A stretch of 64,000 nucleotides of DNA, from positions 10,460,727-10,524,726 of the forward strand of contig CM073327.1 in assembly GCA_037043015.1 (NCBI GenBank). Direction: 5' to 3'. The position numbers and the translations under genes were made by a program. Source of the stretch: Bryum argenteum (lineage: Eukaryota; Streptophyta; Bryopsida; Bryales; Bryaceae). Shown piece by piece: positions 46,598 to 59,006 of this stretch; position 1 is the stretch's first letter, and each line of letters opens with the position of its first letter. Below the pieces are notes generated by a model, which saw only the letters and a list, made by a program, of their open reading frames with translations, searched no databases and was not told the origin of the DNA.

Positions 46598-49519
46598 TCA
46601 GGTCTTGTGTTGAGCTGCAAGCTCGAGGAAGCGGTTCGTATAGAGCTTGTCGAGGTCAATGAGGTCATGAGGGAGAGGAGAGCCCACATTGCCCTGCCGG
46701 AGCTCATCCAGGGTGACGCTGCTTCCAGGAACAGGGTTCCGCGACTGAGTGTAGGAAGTCAGCAAGCCTTCCGTTTGGAGCCACTTGAGAAATGACTCCC
46801 ATACGCTGGACTCCATTCGTCCCCAGTGGCCATCGTCCCGGAGAAAGGAGTCCCTCATGTACTCCACCGACTTGAGAACCAGATCAGAGGTGAGAGTCTC
46901 CTCTGGCAAGTCCGAATGCTCCTTCTCCACTTGTTCCTGCGCTCAAACCCATTACAATACCCCATCCTTTACTTTATTTACACCCCTAGTTCTATACAGC
47001 GTAGTCTTAACATTGTTGTACCTATAGGATGGCAATGTATACTTGAGTCGTTCACTTCGACGTATATGTATTCAAAAGACCAAACGAGGAGAGTGTTGAG
47101 CTTACCAGAAACGTTGTTGCCACTTGCGCACTTGGTTGGCGAGCTGCCCATGCAAATCCTTGTTCGGTGGCGAGTAGAAGCTTCACTAGCATGTCTGTCG
47201 AGTTCCTGTTCAATGGAAGCCAAGTTGCCCTCAACCAAATTGATATGCTTATACAACAGATAAGAGAAGCTCCTGCCTAGTGAAACTGTGTACAGTACTG
47301 TTTCAAGTGGCAACAATGACCATTAAGTGCCATATATGTCATTCTTTCTTTAATTGTGATTGCTTTGAAACTGCCTTGCTTATCCTTGAAGGCGCTGTTG
47401 ATTCTAGGTGCTTGAGAAAGTGTGAGACATACTTGATGGTGTCGGGATGGCAAAACACGACAGGGCTGTACCCATACGGTATTCTGCACAAAAAAATGAA
47501 ATCCACTTAGATTCACAGGAGTAGTTTAAGTATGAAACAATGGCATGTTGGGAACAAATGTCTAAGTTTTGATGATTTTTTTACAGTTGGGGAAGGTAGT
47601 ATAGGTATAATAATATTTTATACTGATGGTGCATGGAAGGCAAATCTGTAGCTTTATGTAGATAGACTTTTGTTCATCTTGTCTTAATTATGTTACGTTA
47701 TGTACGAATGCTTTTGTTCATCTTTTCTTAATCATAACCATAATGTTATAGGTAACATTGTCTGAGGGGGTGCACCACGCTTACTGGATATGCAATTGCA
47801 CTGACTTTGTGGCAATAAGATGTTAAGCTCACAAAGAACTATGTCTATTTCTGTAAGGTAGTAGGAGTCACGTATTCCTTTCAAGGATGAATAGTTTGAT
47901 TACTTCTTACCATGATATTGAGAAATCATCTTTTTTAATAGGATTAATACTTTTTCTCCTTCTAGACAACACCTCCCATTCATTGATCGACAAATGTCTT
48001 ACTGTTGATAGTTTGAACCTCTAACCAAGTATTTAGTACATACATAGATAAGAATTGATGCTTACCCATACTCAGAGAGCTTGAATTCATGAAGGTCAAT
48101 GTTGGCAAGAGAGGCGGCACAACCTTCCCAACCACTAAACACCCATGTGGCATCTGCTTCGCCTTGCAATAAAGTGTTCCAAATACCCAGCTTAGCAGGC
48201 ACAACCTCTTGGAAGTCACCCTTGCCACCATCATTTTGAATCATCTTTTGTACAATTCGGCCTTCATACCTTGCTCCATAGGAAGCATACTTCTTCCCAT
48301 CTAACTCTTGTGGTCGACTGATTCCACTTTTCTTCAATGTCGCTACACGAACAAAAATTTGTATGCTTTGTTAGCATATAAAACATTAAAACTCACACAT
48401 TTACAAAGATATGAAACATAAACATGCAATGTATTTACAAAAATGTTGGTTGGTTGAATTATGAAGACATCAAAAAATAGAAAAATTGCCAACATAGATC
48501 CTCCATAACATACCCTAAAATTACTATTTTCCTACACCACATTTTAGTTAAGTTCTCAAAATTACAAATTCAAGAAAGGCCCTACAACCACTACATCAAA
48601 TTACCTATTTACACAAACTCTTGAGGGTCTCAATTTTCCTTCACCGAGTATTATTGTGTGTGATGACATTTATTGATTCTAAGTTCATAAAAGACATATA
48701 TCTAGATAAACAATCATACATTAATGTTAGGTGAGTCCGACCTCCAACTAGGGTTTTGGAAATAATTTCATCCTTCCTGGCTAATATCCTATGGTTCCCT
48801 TGTCTAACCGGTTTTAGGTGAAACTATCCAGGCAATTGCCTCATTTTATACTGAGAATAGAAAATTTCTTGTAAATTTCATCGGTTTTTAACTGGTGTTT
48901 TCAAGAAGCAACCGGCGAATGGGTTATTATCATCCGCTGATAATGAACTAGCCGTTGGTTTTTTCCCGTTTCTATGCTTCCAATGATTTCGAAATCCACT
49001 ACCATCATAAATATATATTCCAAATATGCACTCAAATTCTTTATTAATCAAGATCGATCCCCCTTTTCAATCGATCGCTTAGACCATCGGAACAAGAAAC
49101 CGAAAGCTTTCAAAGTTCAAGATAAGAGAATGTACAGAGCGGGAAGATCCATACCAATGGAGCTCAAATCGTGCTGCAAGACGGCCGCAACAGCGACCAG
49201 CTTTGGCCGATCAGCCAGAGAATGGTAGCTAATCAGAGTCTCCGAGGGGCCTAATCCAAAAGCTGCCAACAAACGAACACCATCCATCAATTAATCATTC
49301 AATCGCCATCGCCATTCAGCAATCAAAATCCTCCTTACTTGCTCCATTCGCTGCCACTCTCGTAGCAGGAGTGGTCTCGTAATTGTCCGAATGGGGGCTC
49401 AGAAGCTTCACTGCTAATCCTTGTGAGGAGTAAAATCCCAACGCTTGCGCTGCGTAGAAGCCCACATGGTTGGTATTCGGTGTCCAGTCCAACGCCACCG
49501 TCACCTCCTCCATAGCCAT
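46598..49519 (-). CDS. THI5/NMT1-like (pyrimidine precursor) domain protein
   Basis: Six exons give 351 residues: 49519-49339, 49262-49155, 48342-48066, 47483-47433, 47205-47106, 46936-46598. The fold is that of NMT1/THI5-like and ThiY periplasmic-binding-type proteins: EVTVALDWTPNTNHVGFYAA, FGLGPSETLISY, GKKYASYGARYEG, ADATWVFSGWEG, then a helical C-terminus (WGRMESSVWESFLKWL). Yeast THI5 makes the thiamine pyrimidine HMP-P, sacrificing its own His, and needs a CCCFC iron-binding motif. That motif is absent here, where the corresponding place reads YSPVVFCHPDT. The protein therefore more likely binds a thiamine-related pyrimidine or has another role. No transit peptide is evident. The gene is tail to tail with FBL11 and has a good TATA box. 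Confidence 0.88.
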
Positions 49520-49752
49520 CGCCACCCCTACTTGAATCTTAAAAAGTCTCAGTATACAAAAAATCAGGATTTCGATGTATTGTCCTACTAACAGTGATTG
49601 TTGCAAGGAAAGACAAAAGAGAAGCAGAAGCAAGCCTCTTATCTAGATATTTATCATATGAGTATTTACGGCAGTCAAAGTAGGACTGCTTTTTGACACT
49701 TGTTGCCACTGACGGATGGACGACAAAAGCGTGATTGATGGCGATTCTTTTG

Positions 49753-49759
49753 TTTTATA
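49753..49759 (-). promoter_or_regulatory. TATA box of the THI5-like gene
   Basis: TATAAAA on the minus strand, in the context GCGCTATAAAAC, 234 bp upstream of the start codon. A similar GCGCTATAAAAA lies upstream of the chitinase gene. Confidence 0.45.
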
Positions 49760-50654
49760 GCGCAGTTAAAAGGTTGCAGGCTTGTTGAGAGGAATTCAAA
49801 GCTACGGCAAGCTCTGAATCATATTGCGCCAGCAGCCAGTGCTTGATCTGTGAACAGCTTTTAAGAGCAGCTCGAAGTGTTCGTCATTCAGTCTCTGTCC
49901 GTAGTGAACACATTTGTTATTGATTTGTTGTGTTACGATTGCACATTGCCAAAAACACAAACACTCGAATACCAGTTGACAGCATCAATGCCTGCTATAC
50001 AAACTCTTGTTTCGATGTCACCAAGCTTAATATCTGTTTCACTAAACATCAAACACCGATCGGAGAGGAAAACTCATTCATTCCTCTTTGCAAAGCTACA
50101 ATCCTTCAAACACAAGTACAATGTTCGTCAAACATCACAATCTGCATGCTTAATTGCGGAGATTTAACAGGCACTACTATAAGGTTACTGGGACAATGCA
50201 CTCGAAACAAGGAAATGATTTTTAACTGTAGATTAGCTCGAAGTGCAGTGCATAAATCAGTCCGTAGTGATCACATTTGTTATAAACAGCATTACAATGG
50301 ATACTTATTTGTGGGGGGCTCTGTTTTTGCGTGATATCTCTGTAATGTTTTAGTGCGGGACTCTGTGAACAAGTATTGGATTAGCTCGAGGCGCTCAGAG
50401 TTTTCAAAAGCCCTCCATGTTAGATAACTCGTTGCATGATCTGCAACGTTAAATCGCATAGCACATCCCATCCATACAAAGCAACAGTTGCAAAATATGA
50501 CGCTCCAATGACCATGCTTTCATAAGACAGCATGATTTTGTTTTAGGTTGAATGCCAGGAACTGAACTGAACTAACCAAGCTCTTATAACGTCAGATGTG
50601 GATATTACAAGAGTGTAGAATGGCGAGGAAGAATGTCGTCAGTTTCCTGCATGA
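49760..50654. other. Intergenic region between THI5-like and SUVR3
   Basis: About 900 bp without a supported gene. Two imperfect copies of TAGCTCGAAGTG plus a CCGTAGTGA...ACATTTGTTAT block (49,866-49,925 and 50,232-50,285) suggest an old local duplication. Confidence 0.45.
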
Positions 50655-52641
50655 TCATGTGGTATCAGAAGGGAGGGTGCCGAAGCAAGCCGGAGTTCCA
50701 CAGAAGCAAGGCAACACTTTCCCTGCGACACCACCACAACTGCCATAGCTATATCTCATCTCCTCGCCCTCGAGAATCTCTCTTCTAGCGAATAACGCAA
50801 GCCTCGGGATGACTGAGCCCGCCGCTCGTACCAGGCACGGCAGGAGGTTGCCCTCATCACAAGCATGGTTGATGAAGCGAGCTACGTTCCCTACTCTCGT
50901 TGCGTCCACGTTCAGACGGATACATGCTTCTCCCGACGGCATGAACTCCCGCAGTACTAGCAATGCTGAGCCTCCACTCTTGTCTCGATCCTTGTCATAT
51001 TGCCTCTGCCGCTCTCGAGATTGCACGATCGTTAATAGCTCACCTGCACAAAGTTCGTAACAGTATCTCTATGTTGAAATAAAAACTCAAATTGGTACTT
51101 ATGGCATGTGTAAAAAGATGCCGGAATCTAGAGTAGGAAGAAGGGAAACTATTCTAGAGATCTAGCACAATAAAAGCACGATCTCTTACACAATGGCACA
51201 TTGTAAGAAGGAAAGATGGTGGGATATAGAGTGTGGAGTAAGGGAAGGAGATTTTTTTTAGACTGTAGCATATGGCAAGATAGAGTACTTGAATGGTTGA
51301 GATTCAACACAGTAAAAGCACAATCTCTTGCATTCTACAAATGGCACATGGAATCATGCCGAATTAATGGAAGTGAGGTTATATAGAAGATGAAATGGTA
51401 AATAATCCTTGTTAGTATTGTAAGGAGTGTTCGAGCATGACCTGCGTATTCACAAACAAACGATCCTTTGCTGATGTGTTGTGCAGCGTGTAAACTCCAG
51501 CCTGTATGTTGTTGCCGCTTCACTACAACTCGCACTGAAAGACCCCGTTGTGTCACTCGATGGCTGCACTCTCCATTGCAGATGCATGCTCCTCCACACT
51601 CCAGTATTAGCGGCGGCCCTTCACTGCCATCAAAATCTGAATCTTCGTCAAGATCGTCTGCACTGTGATCACTCCCACTCGTCAATCCACACTCAGACAT
51701 GCAAGTGGCTCGCTGAGGAAGTCTCAAACGTAGTCAGAGATAAGAAACTAATCACACAAATATCCAACAAAACCTCATGATCCAGCATGGGTATCCTTGA
51801 ACAAAATACTCCGTAGGTCAAAAGGGTGACAGGGTCTCACGTGTCTATGATTTCAGATGAGAGATTGACTGTTTCTTCATGTTGGTACAGGAGCTGCAAC
51901 TTGGCCTCGGGGGTGTAAGCGTTCAATCCATTGCTTGTGCGACCACAGTTGCAGTCAGAATCGTCATTCTGCTGAGCAAGGACGCAATTGTCAGCACACC
52001 TGTATATCAAGATAGTGATAATTAGCAAATATGAAATGTCAGAATGCAAAACCCACAATGACCTTCCCACAAAGCCATGATCTAAAAAGCAATGCCAGAA
52101 CCTTAAACCCTGAGCAATGTGTACACCTTAAGATGGTCAAGGACACAAAAGTGATGTAACGGAGGCTCACGCAAGCCGCCATATGGAGCAATTTTATAGT
52201 GAGCCTTGAAGCAAGTGATACTCACCTACATCCTACAAAGTTGAGGATGCCCGAGGAGCCGAAGATGCCGAGCTGTTCCTGGCATCGCCGCATGAGGCTA
52301 TAACGGTGCTGCTCAGGTAGATTGTTGCCCCAGCGATGAACTTCGGAGGTTGGGAGGCAGCATGAAGGAGTGTAGCGGAACCAAGGGTAACGACAAGAGT
52401 CGAGGTCGTTGTGTACCAGCACTGGCCAATGCTCCATCCCCTGCGCCGCGTCCGCCACTCGAGCTTGCGTAAGGCGCTCCACTACCTTGGCTAATGCTTG
52501 ACTTGTTTGCGCGAGCATTGCTAGCTCTTGCGGTGATAAGCATTCCATCACCAACTCCAACACCCTTTCCTGTAATGGAACCCCTTCCTGATCCCTCTTC
52601 TTCATCCCCATACGAACACCTCCACTACGCCCATCGATCAT
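50655..52641 (-). CDS. SUVR3: SUVR3-like histone lysine methyltransferase
   Basis: Four exons give about 414 residues: 52641-52226, 51999-51841, 51722-51442, 51043-50655. Exon 1 has an F-box-like helix region (VMECLSPQELAMLAQTSQAL) and the SUVR3-specific DSCRYPWFRYTP. Exons 2 and 3 carry cysteine-rich pre-SET sequence (CADNC, CNCG, CGGACICNGECSHRV). SET begins in exon 3 (GWSLHAAQHISKGSFVCEYAG) and continues in exon 4 with RFINHACDEGNL (the SAM-binding NHxC-type motif) and SYG. The C-terminus has the post-SET cysteines CFCGTPACFG. SUVR proteins methylate histone lysines in the nucleus. The start could also be an internal Met (52,611 or 52,605). The exon 3 acceptor is chosen to keep the frame. 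A dead exon 1 copy lies at 30.7 kb. Confidence 0.92.
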
Positions 52642-53223
52642 ACATCAAGAAAAATCGCTTCCTGGTTTCCATGAACCGTGATTGTAACCCACGCCTTACT
52701 CCTTCTCAAGCTGATTTTCTATCAAGAATTGAGGAAAGCAACCATGTTCGGCAACAACATCTGAATCCCTAAAGAATAACCTAATTAGCGATCCGTGAGA
52801 CTACGACTCAGACACTCATTCTTGTATGAAAATCCCGTCATTCTCTACGCGATCCCTCTTCTCCACTTCCAACCGGGAGCCTCACAATTTGAGTATTTGA
52901 GCTTGTAGCCTATTCTCCACTAAGAGTGTTTGTGATCAAATGACTAGACTCCTCGGAAAGCTTGACTAGTTTCTATTGAAGAAAGAATACTTCATAAACT
53001 CATAGCAGGGGATGAGCAATCTAATTTCTTCAAGAGTAACCTAATGTTTGCATTCCGGTTGCAGCGAGCAATGTACCGCTCCAGTACATTTTGAGGACTA
53101 TCGTTCACCGGTATCTAAATCTTTGCATGGATATAGAATGCTATCTTATACTACAGTCGAAGGGTATCTGAGGAGTTCAGGAATCTCTACGCGTTCTGAT
53201 TGCAGTTAAGACTCCGAAGCTGA
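52642..53223. promoter_or_regulatory. Bidirectional promoter region, SUVR3 / TrmH
   Basis: The two start codons face away from each other across 582 bp, so both promoters must lie here or overlap the first exons. No clear TATA box is visible on either side, which is common for housekeeping plant genes. Confidence 0.5.
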
Positions 53224-56157
53224 ATGGATTCCATAGCGTTTTGCAATGGGGGGTTTCAGAATTTGTCATTGCAAAAATGGAGTTCTCCAATTTCTGTAAA
53301 TCGAAGAGGAGGCGTAAAAGTAGTACAGAAGAGGGCTCAAATCCCACAAGCAGGTTACGGTAATAGTTCGGGATACAAGGATGTCTACAGACGAAGAGAT
53401 AATGCGGACAACTACCGACGCGACGAGAGCAGTGAGAAGCGATTACAGACCTCCAGAGATGGCGAATTCGAAAGGAGAGAGAGTAGCGATGATCGTAAAA
53501 GCTCTACCGTAGAGCTTGCGTCTCATGTGGACACCATCACGAGCGTCCAGAATCCGTATGTGAAGCATTTGGTGAAGCTGCGTCAGAATACGAGCTATCG
53601 GAACGCGGCTGGGTGCGTCTTGGTCGTGGGCTCTGTGCCATTGAGGTACCTAAACTCCTACATTACGATTTAGGTTTTAGGGTTTAGAATGAATCGTGCA
53701 CAGTTTAGGGTTTAGGGTTGCTTGTAAATTTGATTGATGGTTGACCATTACGATTCAGGATTTGAGGTTTAGGTTGAATCTTGCACGGTTAGAGGCCATG
53801 AAGCTTTGTATCTTTAGACTGAATTCAGATTCAGGGCTTAGGGTTTAGTATGATTCTTGCACGGTTAGAGACCAGGAATGCTTGTATTTTTGATTGATGG
53901 GAAATTCTACGATTCAGGGTTCAGGGTTTAGGGCTTAGATGATTCTTGCACAGTTAGAGACGAGGAATGTTCGTATCTTTAATTGATGGGAAGTACTATG
54001 AATCAGGGTTCAGGGTCTAGAATGATTCTTGCACAGTTAGACATTATGAATGTTTGTACAATTGAAAGATGGGAATACGATACAGGGTTTATGGTCTAAA
54101 TTAATTCATCTAGATCTAGAAATCAGACTTACCTCTATCTTTGAATGATGGGAAATATTGTGATTCAGGATTCTACGGATTAGAATGATACTTGCACAGT
54201 CAGCGATCAGGGATATGCGTATCTTTGAATGATGGGAAATATTACGATTCAGGGTTCAGAGTTTTAAGCTTTTGAATGATTCTTGCACGGTTAGAGATCA
54301 GGAATTAGAGATCGGAAGGGGGATCGTACGATTTAGGGGTTAAGATTGTGAATTAATTTTGCTTTGGATGTGTTGTTTTCAGGGAGATATGTGAGATTCT
54401 CGCAAGTGAGAACGAGCAACCGATCAAAGTGTTACTAGTGCTGGAGTTCACGAACCCCCGTGCGGATTTGAGTGCGTGGGCGGAACGAATTGTGTACGTG
54501 AGTGAGCCGGTGATGCGAAAATTGGCCGGTGTGGATTCTACCGAAGGTCTTCAAGGTGTTGGCGTGCTGGCCTTGCCTTCCTCCTTCTGCAATTTGGCGG
54601 ACACACAAGCTACGAATTGGCTCTCTTCTCCTCGCCGTGTCTTAGTGCTCGATGGCATTCAGGTAAACTAACCTCCCACTCACCTGGTACCGTCACATAG
54701 CCTTGCTTCTCTCGGAGATGGACTTCTTATCCCTTACTCCTCTTTCATGGTGCAAGCACTTTGTTCGAAGATGGGGATGGTGCAAATACATTACCTGCTT
54801 TTAACCCAACTAACGTATTCTATGGTTACAGCTAATCGTTTCTGGTGTTGCATGCTCAATTTACCTGTTGCAGTATCTGGTCTGAGTATGCTTCTCTTTG
54901 ATTCCTTGCGAAGGCCTTTTCGTTATGATGGGTTCTGGAAGCTGCTCTTTCCTTGGTGCAATTGTTGAAAGTACTTTGTTTAAAGATGGTGATGGTGCAA
55001 AGAAATTTCTTTTCTTCTAAAAAATTGAATCTGAGGAAACGTATTTTATGGTCACAGCTATTCGTTTTTGGTGTTGCTTTTTCGGATGCTTGCATCTCTT
55101 CATGTTATTTGTTCTAGTAAGTGGTTCAATTGGGCTGACCCTAAGTTTACACACTTATGCTTTTCTCTCTCTCGAAATTCGTGAGTGCTGATTATCGTGG
55201 TTATGATCACAGGATCCAGGCAACTTGGGCACATTACTGCGAACTGCAGCAGCCTTCGACTGGGTATGGCAACAAACAGTCAAACCACCTCAATGCTGGA
55301 AAGGATTGAAATGAGCAGATTATGCAACTTGTTATTGGAAAAGGCACTTGGCTTTGGTTCAGATTTGCATTAACATAATCACCAGATGTTACGCTATGAA
55401 TCAAACTCATGATTCGAAAATCATGCATTTCAATGAAGTAAAATCTCAGGAGAATGCTACATCAAAATTGCGCTTGGTCGGATTCAATAAGCGTCCATGG
55501 GCGTGTGCAGGATGGGGTGTTCATGCTACCAGGAGGCTGCGATCCATTTAACGACAAAGCGTTACGAGCATCAAGGGGAGCATCGTTCAGGTCAGATCTT
55601 TGAACTTTACCGGGAATCACCTTCATTTCCCAGTTCTTCTCATACCTACTCCAGTTACAGCCTCTATTTCATGCCAGAATATTCATTTTTCTTGTACTTT
55701 TACCGGTTTTTTTGCAAGATTTAACCGGCTACCCGGCCATTCTGCATTGAACTAACTGCCGGTACATTGGTGTAGGTTACCGATCGCAGCAGGGCGCTGG
55801 CAGCAGCTGCAGGCCTTTGCCAACAATCACGCAATGACATTATACGCTGCCGATCCTGCCGAGCCGCCCAAATCAGAGAGTGCAGAACCCCTAGAGCCAG
55901 ATAGCAACCATAACTTAGCAATTGCTGCAGCCAAGGAGTCTCTGTGTTTGATCCTTGGCAGCGAGGGACAAGGGCTCTCGGACAATGTGTACCGGTCCTG
56001 TGACCGCGTCTCCATTCCTATGCCCGGCCAGTTTGAGTCTTTGAACGTTGCTGTTGCTGGTGGTATATTGCTGTATCTTCTCAATAATAAAATCCCCATG
56101 TCGAAGCTGTTGTCTTATATGCTACTATTGTTCGAGAATCATATTCCTTTTTCTTGA
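53224..56157 (+). CDS. SpoU/TrmH-family RNA 2'-O-methyltransferase
   Basis: Five exons give 404 residues: 53224-53645, 54383-54662, 55213-55263, 55511-55590, 55776-56157; all junctions are in frame. The N-terminal 60 residues are basic and Ser/Asn-rich, like a chloroplast or mitochondrial transit peptide, then a charged linker. A substrate-binding part follows ([17 protein letters not shown]). The SPOUT domain shows all three motifs: [34 protein letters not shown] and [17 protein letters not shown]. Such enzymes methylate ribose in rRNA or tRNA using SAM through a knotted active site. Organellar location is inferred. Intron 1 is filled by a minisatellite. The gene is head to head with SUVR3. 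Confidence 0.93.
53660..54330. repeat. Minisatellite of about 83 bp with TTTAGGG motifs in TrmH intron 1
   Basis: About eight degenerate units follow one another. Each has a TACGATTCAGGGTT(T/C)AGGG part, then AATGATTCTTGCACAGTTAG, then TTTGATTGATGGG. Starts lie near 53,664, 53,748, 53,826, 53,909, 53,997, 54,075, 54,158 and 54,242. The first unit holds plant telomere words (TTTAGGG). Confidence 0.88.
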
Positions 56158-56697
56158 ATGAATGAGCACAATTTACTTGAAGCTGCCAGAAACAATGCAA
56201 CAGAGAAATCGGACGTGCAATTTTTATTTCCGTGGTCGGGTAGCAAATCTTGCTACAACATGGTGTACCCCCTGGATCTACTAACATTGCTGTACTGATG
56301 ATGCTCTGTTGTGCTTCATCTTATTGTTGAATATGTGCCGGTGCCGGTTATTTCCAAGCATTGAATGCTGCCATCAACAAACAAGGTCACATTAGTATTC
56401 ACAGGTACAATATCGTACATTTATGCCTCCAGTTGATTCATTGTATGCATATGGTATAACATTTATATTGCTATGAATGTTTACACTTAGCATGATTACT
56501 CACCCTAACTATTTCTAAATGACATCCAGGACCTCGTTATACTTTGCCATCAAGCAACAATTGATATTTTTAGAACCAAAATCAAGTTGATTTAGCATAC
56601 CTTTACTTCAAACGTCAACAAATCAAGATGTTCATGTATGTGTATATAGTGTTTAAGTCTTTGTTAGTTTCTTATGCAATATGCTCTTGAAGATCTA

Positions 56698-58584
56698 TTA
56701 ACACCTTCTACCAGAAGTGAGTGTTGGCAGTACGTGAGTCAAGCAAGGCAGAGGAGAGATGCGCGTACCTGCAGATTGCAGAGCCCAATTCAAGGTATCG
56801 TGATGCAAAGCCCAAGCGAAGAACCCACGCAGCTTCCTGCTCTTGGCATACCTCACCTTAGCAGCAATAGTATCAGGGTTATCATACCCTATCCAAGTGA
56901 GATCACTCTTATAGCTGTACATGCTCACAGTGGTGTTATCGTACACAACAGTGGCACCTCCTTGCTGAATATAAGCGACAATATCACTGTATATGATGGG
57001 GTCACCGCCGCTCGTGGCAGGTGCACCGACACTGGTATTGCTCAGACTGGTGAGGTTCCAGATCTTCCCGTAGTAAGCGAGTCCCAGGCAGAGTTTCTTC
57101 GGCTTCAACCCTGCTTGCAGCCAGTTGGAGATTCCGTAACTCGTGCTGATGATGGAGGTGGGGTCGTACAAGGCTGTGTGCTCGCCTGTGATGGTTGGCT
57201 CCCATGATCCGTGGTAGTCGTAGTTCATTATGTTGGCCCAGTTCAAGTAGCTGTTGAAGGCTTTGATTGGCCAGGTCTGATTGCCGTCGCCTGTATAGAG
57301 CAGTATCGACTGGAAGCTCACCGCCGCTGCACATTTCAATGGTGAGCATCTTTACTCTGACTTTAATGTACGCTAATCCAACAGGAATGTGTATGTTCCC
57401 TTGTGCCATGTACATGATATATACCTTCATCATTCCTGTTCAATATGGAGTCTGGGAAAATTCCGAAATAGCAAGACACTTTATAGTTCTTCTTTGTCAC
57501 GCCTCTTATCGGACATTTGTGTCTTATTATGCTTTTGATGGAAACATACATGAGGTAGCTGAGGTAGGCATACTTGATGATGACCACTTGACATGTAGAA
57601 CTCAATTTAAAGTAACATTCCTAGAGAGTATTACATGTCCGGCCCGAAACTCAGAGCATGTAATTCTTTACTAAAATCATGACCTCCACATGGGTATAAA
57701 GTCAAGTCGTAGGATTTAGATATGTTGTTTGTATCTCAGTGCTCGAAATTACGTATACATTAAGATGAATTGAGGCACAACTTGATTAAGCTGTGACGAT
57801 TTTATGATATCTTCCATCACCTTGTTCTACAACGCCTTATTTGGTTACTAACATCAGATGAGTGCTTTAGTGATGGAGTTTCAAAATGGATCCATTCTAC
57901 ATCGTTGCAGGTTTGACTAGTTCCTGTTGACTTCATCAAGTTCTGCATGAGCAGTGAGCATTTACATTGATGCAGGATTGACGAATTCCTGTTAAGCGGT
58001 GAGCATGGAAATTAATGCAGTTTTGACTAATTCCTGTGAGGCTCTAAATTCGGAGAGGGATTAGGGCACTGACCAGTGAGCAGAAGCTCAGCTTTCTTCG
58101 AGGCCCGAGCTTCTTTCTTCACAGCGGCACGCCACTCCTTAAGCAAAGTCGCAAGATTCGTCATCTCCAGCTGCGTTTGAGGAGACTCCCAGTCGAGGTC
58201 CAAGCCTTCGAATCCATACTTCCTCGCGAGCTTGATGCTACTATCAACAAAGACCTTCCTTCGGGCCTTCGTACTCACCATGGCACCAAAAGTAGCGAAC
58301 GGAGCAGCAGCTCCTCCAATGGACAGAAGGGTGACAACATCAGGATTCGAGGCTTTCGCAACGGCGACAAAGGTAGCAATCTGGCCATTATCGTCACTGG
58401 GCGCCACGAGCTCGTACGTTGTTGGATCCACTCCTGCGAAAGCGTAGAAAACGTGCGTTTGGAAGTTGAAGTTGATGTTGGCTAATGACTCTCCTCCCAG
58501 CCAGTACCCTCCCTTCACCACCGAAGCTGCTCCAACACTGTGAGCGATCGCCAACACCAAGAGCAGCAATACAGGTCCACCCAT
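56698..58584 (-). CDS. Class V (GH18) chitinase, secreted
   Basis: Two exons (58584-58074 and 57326-56698) give 379 residues, the usual size for plant class V chitinases. I prefer MGGPVLLLLVLAIAHSVGA as the start because it is a typical signal peptide; an upstream Met at 58,614 adds a His-rich tail. The GH18 signature is GFEGLDLDWES: the catalytic Glu is present, but the first Asp of DxxDxDxE is Glu. Further GH18 features are SIGGAAAPFATFG, NIMNYDYHGSW, LGLAYYGKIW and GFFAWALHHD. It should hydrolyse chitin outside the cell, in defence or wall turnover. No chitin-binding domain is seen. It is tail to tail with TrmH. Confidence 0.92.
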
Positions 58585-58997
58585 CTTCCTCCCACCTGAT
58601 TGATGATGATGCAACCACGCCCAATCAATCTAAGCTCTTATACATACAACAAGCTTCTACACAAGCATCTAGTTTGCTTGATCTAGAAACAAGGTTCAGA
58701 AAGAAGATTGAAACTTACTCATTAGCTCCAGTATCGCTTGCAATGGAGTACTCCGAAAGCGCACGAAATCAACCCAGCTGCTTGCTGAACGCCAGGCTTG
58801 CTAAAAACATTCTCTAGATTTGAGGATGAATTATTTTGGGTTGTCGGAGGGATTTGTCAGCACTCGGCAGGGCATGCATACCTTACTTAATTTAGTGTAT
58901 TCCTCAGTTGGTGCTTTCCGTCAATAGAAATATGGTACTCATACGAATGTCTCATTTGCGCCAAAAAAACAATTGAAAAATGGTACACAGCTTCTTC

Positions 58998-59006
58998 TTT
59001 TTTATA
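58998..59006 (-). promoter_or_regulatory. Candidate TATA box of the chitinase gene
   Basis: GCGCTATAAAAAAG on the minus strand, about 415 bp upstream of the preferred start. The distance is long, so a leader intron or another promoter is possible. Confidence 0.3.

Noticed and set aside
52494..52772. Plus-strand frame over the SUVR3 first exon
   Set aside because: It is the antisense shadow of a well-supported exon.
53660..54330. True telomere or CRISPR-like array
   Set aside because: Units are about 83 bp, degenerate and without constant repeats plus unique spacers; only scattered TTTAGGG words occur, and the array lies in an intron.
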